Shown piece after piece: positions 23,600-34,400 of a DNA stretch of 64,000 nucleotides. The position numbers and the translations under genes are program-made. The stretch covers positions 186,001 to 250,000 of the forward strand of contig JAUPFP010000040.1 of assembly GCA_036925085.1 (NCBI GenBank), given 5' to 3'. The first letter of the stretch is position 1; each line of letters opens with the position of its first letter. The notes beneath the pieces were generated by a model, which saw nothing but the letters and a program-made list of their open reading frames with translations, was not told the DNA's origin and made no database searches. Source of the stretch: Brachycybe producta. Lineage: Eukaryota; Arthropoda; Diplopoda; Playtdesmida; Andrognathidae.

Positions 23600-24040
23600 A
23601 ATATTCAAAGCAGGTGTGTGACAGTTGCCCTAAAGCCATTTGGTCTAAAAAGACAATTGCCCTAAAGGTGCATTTGTTCTAAAACATTTGCCATAAAAGG
23701 ACATTTCCCATAAATCCATTATTATCTATAAATAGGGAACTGTCTTTGTCATATAGGGTAACTGTGTTTTGGGCATACAGATTAATTAGGACCTAATTTC
23801 CTTTAGTGCAAATGGTTTCAGGGCAAATCTTCATTTAAAGCAAGTATTAAGGCAAGTGTTTTTAGGACTAATGGTTTTAGGGCAAATGACCTGTTAAGGC
23901 ATGTGGTTTTTATAGCAAATGTCGGTTTAGGGCCAGTGTTCCTTTAGGGCAAGTGGTTTTATTGCAAATGTTCCTTTATGGCAAATAGATTTAGGGTAAG
24001 TGTCTATAGGGCAAATGTCCATATTCCATTTAAAGCAAGA
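23600..24040. repeat. Degenerate repeat of 'TTTAGGGCAAATG' type, intron 6 of D
   Basis: More than 15 loose units of TTTAGGGCAARTGK, first in inverted, then in direct orientation. Similar decayed arrays (TTGCCCTAAAAACAATTGCA) sit in the same intron of E, F and G. Confidence 0.6.
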
Positions 24041-24085
24041 CTCACTGCAATGTGTCTTTGAATTAACTGCAGGTGGTTGCAAGAC

Positions 24086-24994
24086 TTAAGAGGCTAGATA
24101 CATAGTTTAGTTCAAAATTTCTCCGAATGTAGGCGCTGCGATCGTCGTTGATTGAAAAACGGTTTTTTAACGTTGTTTCTGCCGGTTCGAAGTCACATAA
24201 TAATTAATTGAAAAATAATTTCGCGTGCTAATCTTATAAAAAGAAAACATCGTGAAGCCAGTAGATTAATGCACGTAATAATTATTTTGTTATTGTTCTG
24301 AGTTGTTTTTAACGGGAGTTCTTCAAATGTTTGGGTGACGGTTTTTTGCTCCTATGGGACTTAACATGGAGTTAAAAAAACGTAAGATTTTAAATGTTAT
24401 TTAAAAATAGAAAGCCCTTTTAAAATTTAGAAAAAGGAATAATCCTGAAGGCAATAAACACGTGTAAGTACGTGCTAATTTTTCTGATTGCTCTAAATCA
24501 TTTTTAATGAGAGTTCTCTTAATTTTTGTTGGACGGTGTTTTAGTCCTATGGGACTTAACATGGAGTTTAAAAACGTACGATTTTAAACGTTATTAAAAA
24601 ATAGAAGGACCTTTTCAAAATTTATAAAAAGGAAACATCGTGAAGCCAATACATGAATGTATGTGCTAATTATTTTGTTATTGTTCTAAATCAGTTTTAG
24701 CGAGAGTTTTTCAAATGTTTGTGGGACGGTTTTTGATCCTATGGGATTTAACATGGGGTTTAAAAAACGAACGACTTCGAACCTTGTTTAAAAATAGAAG
24801 AACCTTTTTCAAAATTTATATAAAGCGAGCACTGAAAGAACAATACTTTTTATTGCATTTTGCGCTTTACTGTATTTGAATTGAGCGATTGTGAGGCGAT
24901 TTCTTTCAGTTTTAGTAACACCATATAAGAACACTCATTTGTCGCGTTGTCGTCTGCTCAAAACAACAAGCTGGACGTGGATCTAGGCTCTTAA
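24086..24994. mobile_element. 908-bp TTAA-bounded MITE, copy 2 (intron 6 of D)
   Basis: Near-identical to 19722-20629, differing by a handful of substitutions and one A; same ends and TTAA flanks. Two copies in direct orientation about 4.4 kb apart inside one gene. Confidence 0.8.
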
Positions 24995-25976
24995 AGTGGT
25001 TTCTTGCACGCCGTCTTATGCACATCGTTGGTTTTTTTTTTTGTAAGACACGGTGCAAGATTCACAGCAACATTTGACTTATTTCTTGCACTGCATCTTG
25101 CAACAAAATAGCTAGTGTGATCGCTGCTTTATAGTCAATTGAAATTGAAAATAGCTTAATTAACAACTGTTTCTTTATTTTCTGAAAGAGGAAATATATT
25201 ACAGACGGTTGCATTTACTTTATCCTTATTTTTCATCCAAATTACTGGTCTCGTAATATATGCCGAGTACTATTCGTGCGATCCGATAAAATCGAAAATG
25301 ATTCGTAGTACAAATCAGGTAATCTTGCATAATATAACAGGTTTTTTTTAATATCTAACATTAAACTTTTTTTTTCTTTTCCTTTAAAAGCTCGTTCCAG
25401 CTTTCATAATGGATGTAATGGGTGGGTATCCCATCTTGCCTGGTGTTTTTTTTTGCCGGGTTATGGGCGTGCCATTTAAGGTACGAATCGTGACCTTGTA
25501 AATTGTTTTCGGTTACGGAATATAACATACTGGACAGTGGCGCGTTTATATTTGTTAAAGCCTCTAGGCGCTTGTAGAACCTTGAATTTTGATAATTTTT
25601 TTCACATTAAATTAATAAAAAAAAATTGAAAATAATTATTTCAAATTTATTTTAATTTATTAAATGAATGAGTAATAATTAGGGCTCGGATTTTTATGCA
25701 ATATCAAGCAAATGTTTCTCAATCAATGGCCCAATTGTGAAGTAACAATCCTGTTTAGATCAAGCAACAATTATGGTTTATCTAATCAAAAACACTAATT
25801 ACAGGCTACAACTCTTGTTGACAATTAATAGTCGAATCAGACATACAGGGCCAGTGCAAGGGTTTCATGCGCCCTAAGCTAGGCTTAAAATTTGCGCCTT
25901 TGCGTCCTAGGCTAGACATAAAATTTGCGTCCAGTCATAATCTGTACCATCCATCCATCAACCTGCCTAACAGCAA

Positions 25977-26022
25977 GCTTACTAACATACTGTATATGGG
26001 AATATACAGTATGTTAGTAAGC
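25977..26022. repeat. Perfect 21-bp inverted repeat with 4-base loop
   Basis: The arms 25977-25997 and 26002-26022 are exact reverse complements around GGGA. In intron 8 of copy D. Could be a remnant of a small palindromic element. Confidence 0.85.
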
Positions 26023-26837
26023 ATTCATGTTCACGCATTCATTGCTCCTCTAATGATGATGGCTATAGGTCACAATTGAGCACTTGTGCCACATATTGAT
26101 TGAAACACAAGTTTTGTCTTTTTGGGCCCCTAAAATCTGGTTCTTCTGGGCATGCAGAGAGCGCAGCTGCTACATTGTCCTGCTTCTACTTTACTGTATA
26201 CATTTAACTGTATAAATTTAAATTTTTCAGTTCGCTGTCATCTGTTATGAACTCAGTGGCTGCTGTTCTGTATGAATCCCTCGTTAAACCATTGAAGCCG
26301 AACATGCCCGCCAAACAGGTCGACGCTATCTGCAAAGCTTTATGTAGGACCTACTGAAAGTCACTCTTTCAGAAAATTAGTCTGTAATGTATTTGTTTTA
26401 TTTCAGGTGTTATTTTTGGATGCTTATCTGCTGCGTGCATTTTGATAACAAAGAATTTTCCCAATGTTATGCAAGTATGCTAGTTCAGAACTTCGCCCGC
26501 GATGACATGTAACTTCCAAATAATTTGAATGTGATTTTATTTTCCTGCAGGGAAATGTGAGTCTTAGTGGAACTGTTTCTGGTTCGTTATTGGTGCTGAT
26601 TGTTTTTGGACTTCTTTTTCCTGAGGCCAACTTTAAGGTAGATTTAAAGTAGTTACTTGTGCCATTACACATATATATTAAAAGTTTTATTTGAATTTGA
26701 AATTTCATTTCACTAGAAGTCACATTATTTTGTGACGTTTTGAAAACAACTTTGATAAAAAAAAACTTGAAAGTAAGCTTATTTAAGAATTTAAGACTAA
26801 TGCCCCCTGGGAGGTCGGCTACAAATCAAGCTGATGA

Positions 26838-26965
26838 AACACAAATTTTTGGCGAATGTTTGCCGAATTTTTGGCGAATGTTTGTCGAATTTTTGGCGAA
26901 TGTTGGCCGAATGTTTGCCAATTTTTTGACTAATGTTCGCCTAATTTTGACGAATGTTTGTCTGT
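26838..26965 (+). repeat. ~22-bp minisatellite in intron 11 of D
   Basis: Five to six units of TTTTTGGCGAATGTTTGYCGAA. The same motif, inverted, forms an array at 47885-47985 downstream of copy F. Confidence 0.7.
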
Positions 26966-29184
26966 TTTCTCGTAGAATTCAAATAATTAATAAAAACAAA
27001 TCTATGGTAAGTTATAATAATAGACGACGAATCAATGCATGAATTGCTAGTTTATGTGGTCATGCGACAAAAGCAGCAGTCAGATCTTCGAAAGTATACT
27101 GAATCTCTATTAAAAACTGTTCATTTGAACTAAAAACTTGATACCAACTAAGGATGAAGTACCTGGAAATCACTGTTTAGAGACGATGTTCCGTAGTCTC
27201 GCGACTGTTAAAATTCCCGTGCCTTTTGTATTCTACCTGAAATGGAAACCATGATACAATGTTGCGCAACATTTTGTAGTGTGGACGTGTTGCGAAACAA
27301 GAAACACGCCACACCAACACTCGAAACACACACGTTGTTTGGATCAAACGAATGTTATAATGTTAAAATAGCAATTATAGTCAACTACTCGCTTACTTTT
27401 TTTTAAATCAGGTGTGGATGCGTGATAATGTATAGAAATTGTTTAGGTGTGCAAAGTCTTGCAACAGGTATCTCGACAGTTCGCATAACTTTTTAACGAA
27501 GTGTGCGAAAACATTTTCATAACCTTTCCGAAATTTCTTCTGAAATGCAAAATGATTACTACTATTTCAATTGTTATCTTACATTTGCCTATTTTTAATT
27601 AATAATATTGTTTCAGGCTGGACTTCTATCTTTTGTAAGTGGTACTTTGGTTTGCTCGTGGATTGTCGTTAGTGGACTTTTGGTGAAACATCCTCTACAG
27701 ACCAAACCAACCTCGATCGAAGGATGTTTAGTAGGTAATTTTACAACTTTTACCGTTGACTTACCATCAAGTTTCAGCATTGCAAACAACATGACAGAAA
27801 TGACAACTGTGAATCCACTTTGGTAAAAACAAATATGAAATATCTTTAAAAAAATCCTACTCCTGAATACCATTTCACAACAAATTAACAAAATTTCAGG
27901 ACTAAATACTTTCCGCTGTATTCTATATCGTATCTTTGGATCTCAACGATCGGAGTTATTGTCAGCAGTACGGTGTTCATTGTTCTGTCGCAGATATTTG
28001 GTGAGTAACTGTTATGAAAATAGGGATTTTGTCGTGTAATTTCACTATTGATTTCCTTTACTGATCAAAAGAAAAAGAACAGACTCGATCGGCAGTTATC
28101 GATGTCATTCCCGATGGGTTACAAAACATTCATCGTAGTTTGTCGAAACCGTGGAGAAAAGTTCTTCTGTGCGATGTTTACGACATTGACAATACGGATA
28201 AAGGAGATTACAAATTGGAAAACTTGCTATAATCGATGTCGTTTTCATTAGACTTAGGGCCTTGGCACACAGGTGACCGTTTTGGCCACAGAATGAAGTC
28301 GAATTCTCGCCAAAACTGAACACCGTGGTGTTTTTCAATACGTCGCATGTGTGCAAAGAAAAACACGATATCACCGGTTGCGAAGATTGAACAGTGAACA
28401 CCTTCCAAGGACAGAACTTAGAAAGTGTTTTAAAAGTCGCCTTTGTGCTAAACTTCTGCCAAACGTTTTCCTAATATATATAAAAAAAATACTTTGTGAC
28501 GACACCACTGAGACTTTTGACTTATTTTTGTTGCTGAAAATGTTTCAAACGTTGCCTACCTGTCAAGGCCCTTACAGTTTCAAATAAATTGTGGGTGAGA
28601 CTAGCACACTCAAACGAATTGAATGAACCTTGACAATGCTTAATGCTGCATATGGACTTTCATGTCCCTCTGCCATAGGCGTATTTGGCTGCTAGCAGAG
28701 TAGGCCCTACTAGTAACCAAAAATGCTGTGGAAAATGCTGTGGAAAATGCTTGTTTTTTTGTTTTTTTGCATTGTTTTTTTTTTTAAATGCTATTTACAT
28801 GGTTACTACTGTAGCGAATTACGTGGTTAATAATTATTTATTTGGAGAAGAAAAGAAAAACCCATATCACTATAAAGATTTGGTTCTTTTTCGATCACCA
28901 TGGAGATATTAGTTTAGCGAAATATTGAATTTTTGAAAACAGGTATGTTTTTTTTTGTCCACCTTGTCTATGTATTCTTCATCGGTTATATTACTTTTTG
29001 AACACTCTGTATAATTATTGGCATTATTACTAATCATTACTATTGTGACATGTTATAATGCAAGTAGAAGAAAAAAAAGCTCTTTCAAGGTGAAATCTGA
29101 TTATAAATCTGATTATATTTCATGTTAATGGAGTTTTTTTGTTCATGGACTTTACTTGGATTCATGACAATTTAATAACCCATT

Positions 29185-29400
29185 AAGTGTAGATGCTTCA
29201 AAAGATAGTAACTAGTTTTTTTTTTTTTTGAAAAAAATATTTTAATAAATTTAGCAATAATATTAAACTTGATAAAAAAAAATGAATGTAAAAAATAAAA
29301 CTATTGTAAACTACATTACCTGCAATACTTAACTTGAAACTTACTAACAAGGATTTCAAAAAGTAGTTTTAATTTTATTTCTAAAGCAACAAATTTAATT
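29185..29400 (+). repeat. Degenerate third copy of the 8206/9041 repeat
   Basis: Matches the end of the unique segment (GTAGATGCTTCAAAAGATAG against GTAGACGCTTTAAAAGATAG near 8950) and then the direct repeat (AAACTACATTACCTGCAATA, GGATTTCAAAAAGTAGTTTT). So the repeat plus its left neighbour is a dispersed family. Confidence 0.45.
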
Positions 29401-29478
29401 ATTTTAGACGATGATATTTTTTTTAAACAAACGACTATTTAAGTTTAAAAATCAACTGAATTTGATTAGATTTTAATG

Positions 29479-30386
29479 TTAAGAGGCTAGATACATCGTT
29501 TAGTTCAAAATTTTTCCGAATGTAGGCGCTGCGATCGTTGTTGATTGAAAAACGGTTTTTTAACGTTTTTTCTCCCGGTTCGAAGTCACATAATAATTAA
29601 TAGAAAAATAATTTCGCGTGCTAACCTTATAAAAAGAAAACATTGTGAAGCCAGTAGATTAATGCAGGTAATAATTATTTTGTTATTGTTCTGAGTTGTT
29701 TTTAACGGGAGTTCTTCAAATGTTTGGGTGACGGTTTTTTGCTCCTATGGGACTTAACATGGAGTTAAAAAAACGTAAGATTTTAAATGTTATTTAAAAA
29801 TAGAAAGCCCTTTTCAAATTTAGAAAAAGGAATAATCCTGAAGGCAATAAACACACATAAGTACGTGCTAATTTTTCTGATTGCTCTAAATCATTTTTAA
29901 TGAGAGTTCTCTTAACTTTTGTTGGACGGTTTTTTAGTCCTATGGGACTTAACATGGAATTTAAAAACGTACGATTTTAAATGCTATTAAAAAATAGAAG
30001 GACCTTTTCAAAATTTATAAAAAGGAAACATCGTGAAGCCAATACATGAATGTATGTGCTAATTATTTTGTTATTGTTCTAAATCAGTTTTAACGAGAGT
30101 TTTTCAAATGTTTGTGGGACGGTTTTTAATCCTATGGGATTTAACATGGGGTTGAAAAAACGAACGACTTTGAACCTTGTTTAAAAATAGAAGGACCTTT
30201 TCAAAAATTATATAAAGCGAGCACTGAAAGAACAATACTTTTTATTGCATTTTGCGCTTTACTGTATTTGAATTGAGCGATTGTGAGGCGATTTCTTTCA
30301 GTTTTAGTAACACCATATAAGAACACTCATTTGTCTCGTTGTCGTCTGCTCAAAACAACAAGATGGACGTGGATCTAGGCTCTTAA
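29479..30386. mobile_element. 908-bp TTAA-bounded MITE, copy 3 (spacer D-E)
   Basis: Same ends, TTAA flanks and three ~193-bp internal units as the other two copies, with slightly more substitutions. Confidence 0.8.
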
Positions 30387-30506
30387 CTAGAAAGACTTAG
30401 TTAAAAATTCAAGGTTTCGTAAACTTCAGTTTATGAACCTAAAACAAATTATTTATACTTTGGTCTTCTACTTTCTGAGGTACTTTGTGTTTTTTAATTT
30501 ATTTCT

Positions 30507-30998
30507 TTAAGGTGGCTTTATAGATATTTATTTTGCTTTTGTTCTTTCCCCCACCAGTAGGTTTAAAAAAATTTATATTTTTCAAGCAAACGTTTTTTAA
30601 AGAGTTGCAAAAAAGTAGAAGCGTTTTAGAAACTAGAATAGTTGGTGATAATAGTTTTTTTTTTTTCATGATGATATCTTTCAGAATAAACTTTTTATGA
30701 CAGTTTGAAAAAAGCGAAAATAATTTTTATAAATATCAATTGAAAATAATAAAAAACCGGGACATTTTCAAACTACAATAAAATGTGTATTTTTTAAGAT
30801 ATTGCAATGAAAGAATTTTTTAACATAATCTTCTACCATTCTGTAGTTCGAAAACAATTTGAATTTTTTCGTAATAATTGTCTAAAAAAAACGTTCGCAT
30901 GGCGTTTTTGAATCCTAATTTTACAAAAAAACGAGTATGGAGTTTAGGATTAGCCACTGCGTTGGCGAGGTGCTGATGAACAAACTCAACCACCTTAA
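30507..30998. mobile_element. Long-TIR MITE, upstream of E
   Basis: TTAAGGTGGCTTTATAGATA at the left and CTCAACCACCTTAA at the right; 492 bp with mirrored internal blocks. Confidence 0.75.
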
Positions 30999-31374
30999 GT
31001 AACTTCTAAAAACCTTGAGCAACCAACGTCGGAAACATCCAAATGTAGGTGAAATTTGACCCTTTTCAGACATAAAACGTTTATTTTTAATGATAATAGT
31101 ACGAAAGTATTTTAAATACAATGGACTAATAAGTTGTCTTTTGACTGTTATTGGTCCAACTTGATCTGCATGCAGGAGCGGAGCTAACTTTTTGGGGATC
31201 TAAATGTTCGTAGCATAAAGTATAAATATACTGTTTTAATTTTTTAAGACATTGTATTTATTATTTTCAGGGCTAATATCTCTCTTAACAACAAGTACAC
31301 AATACTTTGCATTGTGTCTTGAAGCCCTGGGCTCAAGCCCAATTAGCTGTAATGTAGATCTGCGCCTGTCTACA

Positions 31375-31476
31375 TGACAAGAATATATAATTAGTTTATT
31401 TTGGAATTTCAATAGTTTGACATTGAAAAGTAACTAAGAGCTTAAAAGTTGTAATCAGTAGCAGAAGGACATCGTC
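31375..31476 (+). promoter_or_regulatory. Conserved 5' flank of copy E
   Basis: TATATAA box at 31384-31390 and TGACATTG at 31418-31425, 59 bases before the ATG. Copy F has the same layout (TATATAA at 41778-41784). The sequence just before ATG (GTCATGG) gives a good start context. Confidence 0.5.
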
Positions 31477-34400
31477 ATGGGAAGTGTCACAGGAAAATCT
31501 TCGCAGCTTTTGGCTTTTGGTGACTATGCCGTGATCGGAGCCATGGTTCTGGTCTCGACCGTTGTCGGACTCTACTATGGAATCACTAAAAAGAAACAGT
31601 CTACGCCTTTCGAGTACTTTCTTGCAGGACGGAAGATGACTTTTATTCCGGTGACATTGTCGGCTTTTGCGAGCGGATTTAGTTCTAGTGCCATGCTGGG
31701 AATAACGACAGAGTCGTACAACTTCGGCATGCAGATCGTATGGTGGTGCATCGTGGAAGCTGTAGTTGCCTTCATTATAAATTGGATTTTTATTCCCGTC
31801 TATTATAAAATTGGTTCGATGAATATATATAAAGTGAGAACAAAATTAAATAACAAGATTTTGTGTATAGTACCAAATAACCTGAATTGGATCTAAACAT
31901 ATGTTACTGTTTTATAGTTTCTTGAAGTTCGCTACAATAGATCAACGAAGGATTTGATTACCATCATAGCTTCATTACGAGGGGTTAGCTCTTATATTTT
32001 CAAAGTATAATGCTGTATGTCAATGGTTCCCAAATTTTTTTTTTTTTTACTAACAGCACAGTATTTTCTTTGGCTGAAGAGTTCCAGTCACACTTAGCAA
32101 AATTTATGGCACATTAATGTGCCACAGCCTTTGAGAACCACTGGTTTAGTGTAGACCTATAATAACAAACGTTTTATTTTACTTTTTTCAATAACGTTAA
32201 AATTTATTTAAAACTTAAAGTGGCCTTTATAGATATTGATTTTGCTTTTGTCCAAACCGGATGGTGCCACTGCAGTGACTAATGTTATGCTCCATAGACG
32301 TTTTTGATTAAATTTCGACGCAAAAACGTCAAGCGAACCGTTTTTAGAAGCAACATTATGAAAAAAAAAAAAAAATTCGAAGTGTTTTCAAAACTAGAAA
32401 GAAATGAGAAAATTAAAATTTTATTTTAAAAAATAAACAATTTTATAGTTCTGTTTGAAAAAATAACCCGTTTTTATGTTTTTTCATTGATATTTCATGA
32501 AAAACTATTTTCGTCTTTTTTTCAAACTGTCATAAGTTTATTTTGAAAAATATCATCATTGAAAAAACTTTTAGCATTATCACCAACTATTCTAGTTTCT
32601 AAAACACTTTGAATTTTTTCGTATTGTTTCTGCTGAAAAACGGTTTGCTTAGAAAATACAGTATACTGGTAAATTTTTTGAAACCTCGGGTGAGGGGGAA
32701 GAGACTTCTTATAGAACATAATAGCCACTGCAGTGGCGCCGTCCGAGAGGATAAAAGCAAAATAAATAAATAAATAAATATATATAATATATATAATAAA
32801 TATATATATATATATATTCATATTAACACATTCAATTTAACATCTGGCGAAATTCGCGGCACACATCCTTTGAGAACCACTACTGTTTTGATAATTATTA
32901 CAAAATATTTAACTCGTGCCGTTAACAGATGCTGGGCGCCAGTAATAACGTGTTTGGAATGTCACTAGCTCTTAGCCAAGGTAGCGTAAACGTTTAGAAG
33001 TATGTTTATTGATGTAATTTTCGGGAACATTTTTTTTTTAAATTGCAGTTACAAATATTCACTATTGGATTATCGTTGGAAGTATCATTGGACTCTGTGT
33101 TCTTTATACAGCAGTCGTAAGTTGTACATATTGGTGTCATTGTTAGAATGTATCTATAATTTTCATAAATGAAATACAAAAAACACTGTGAGAATTCGGC
33201 TCACATACGTGACACTGCAACGATACCTAATTCCCTATGGGGTTCGTATACCTCCTTGTCGTCTTGGTGCCTCCGATTGTTCCAAGGAACAAAGGACATC
33301 GCTATTTCTTATAAAACACTTTTATTCATTTTTGGTAAGAAACTCTGGAACTGTAGAAGTGTCCACGAGCCCATTGTTGTAACGGATGAAATTGAACGTG
33401 ACAACCATGAACGAATTTGAAAGACAGAAATGGATGTTGAACAAAGGAAAACAAGGTGCTTTTATAAGCCTGGACCTGTGTACACCTAAAAGGTGCAACC
33501 AGGTCCAAGTGACCCCGTTCCAAGAGATATCCCTCTGCTCTAAAATAGGTTCGTATGCTGGGAAGGGAGGGAGGGCTGATGAGGTGTCATGCACCGACAG
33601 GCTAGCATTGTGGGGAGACCACAAACTACCAGGTGTTACAACACCATTCTTCGAGGAAGGTCCAAATTCCTTCAAATGAAATGTCTGAAAACCATTGATA
33701 CGTTTAAGTTGTTATATTTAAGGCCCAGTGCAAAACAAAGCTTCCAACTGCCAACAAATCAATTGCCTCTAGAACATCTATAATGAGGATTTTCTTATCA
33801 GTGGTGTAATTACAAATATTTGTGTGTGTTTACGTGCTGGTTTATTAAGAACGGAAGTGGGTGGTTCAGCTGTGGGGATACAAAAGTGGAGGTGGTGGTG
33901 TGAGGGTGCAGGAGTGTACTGGGGCAGGGCCAGATTAAGCCAAGAAGGATCCCTAGGCTTTTTGGTGCTTGGGCTCTTTGTTCACATAATAGAGAATAAA
34001 ATGCCAATAATTTTAAGATTGCAAAAGTTTTGCATAAGCCCCTAAGAGCTCCGGGCCCTTAGGCTCCAGCCTACTTAATCCTTAGACCAATTGATGATAT
34101 GCGTCCTTGTACTGTAGGGAAAACGGCCCAAAAATTATTTCTATACAATGGCCCCATAGAATTACATAAATGCTGGAAACCTTTCGCACCTTAGACTTTT
34201 CAGCAAGCTTAGCGAGAAAAATATTTTTATAATTTCCTTCTGCGATTTTCATACTTTTGCATTTTTATTTTGTTAAAAACTCTGTCTTAAATTTGGTGGT
34301 GGGGATTATACGTTCATATGCGGTTTACGCGAATGTGTATGCCCATATATATATATATATATTTTTGGTGGGTATATGCCATATAGAGAGCACACTTGGC

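Larger units (their letters stand above)
19078..28232 (+). pseudogene. Copy D: SLC5-like symporter with a one-base frameshift
   Basis: Exons: 19078-19434, 19509-19574, 21727-21778, 21856-21923, 23196-23350, 23423-23563, 25189-25318, 25391-25480, 26231-26343, 26407-26474, 26551-26637, 27617-27822, 27900-28000, 28072-28232. All have the family phases and lengths except exon 8, which is 90 instead of 89 bases because a run at 25446-25454 has nine T where eight are expected. That shifts the frame in the middle of the gene, while exons 9-14 remain open in the ancestral frame. So this is either a very recent lesion or a sequencing/assembly error in a homopolymer. If the run is really eight T the product is about 597 residues with LGTPSESYNFG, GGMKGVMWADVTQ and the LSSVMNS serine pair. 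Start: the ATG at 19078 matches the other copies. An in-frame ATG 12 codons upstream (19042) is less likely. It is the longest copy because of element-filled introns 2, 4 and 6. Confidence 0.75.
28233..31476. other. Spacer between copies D and E
   Basis: Holds a third degenerate copy of the ~200-bp repeat (about 29185-29400), the third TTAA-bounded MITE (29479-30386), a long-TIR MITE (30507-30998) and the 5' flank of E. An AATAAA lies at 28582-28587. The open frames at 28351 and 28685 have no recognisable features. Confidence 0.5.

Noticed and set aside
23600-24040. CRISPR-like array
   Set aside because: Units are loose and degenerate, with no constant spacer length, and the genome is eukaryotic.
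33166-33783. Six small open frames on both strands
   Set aside because: They lie in or at the edge of the solo LTR and show no retroviral protein motif.
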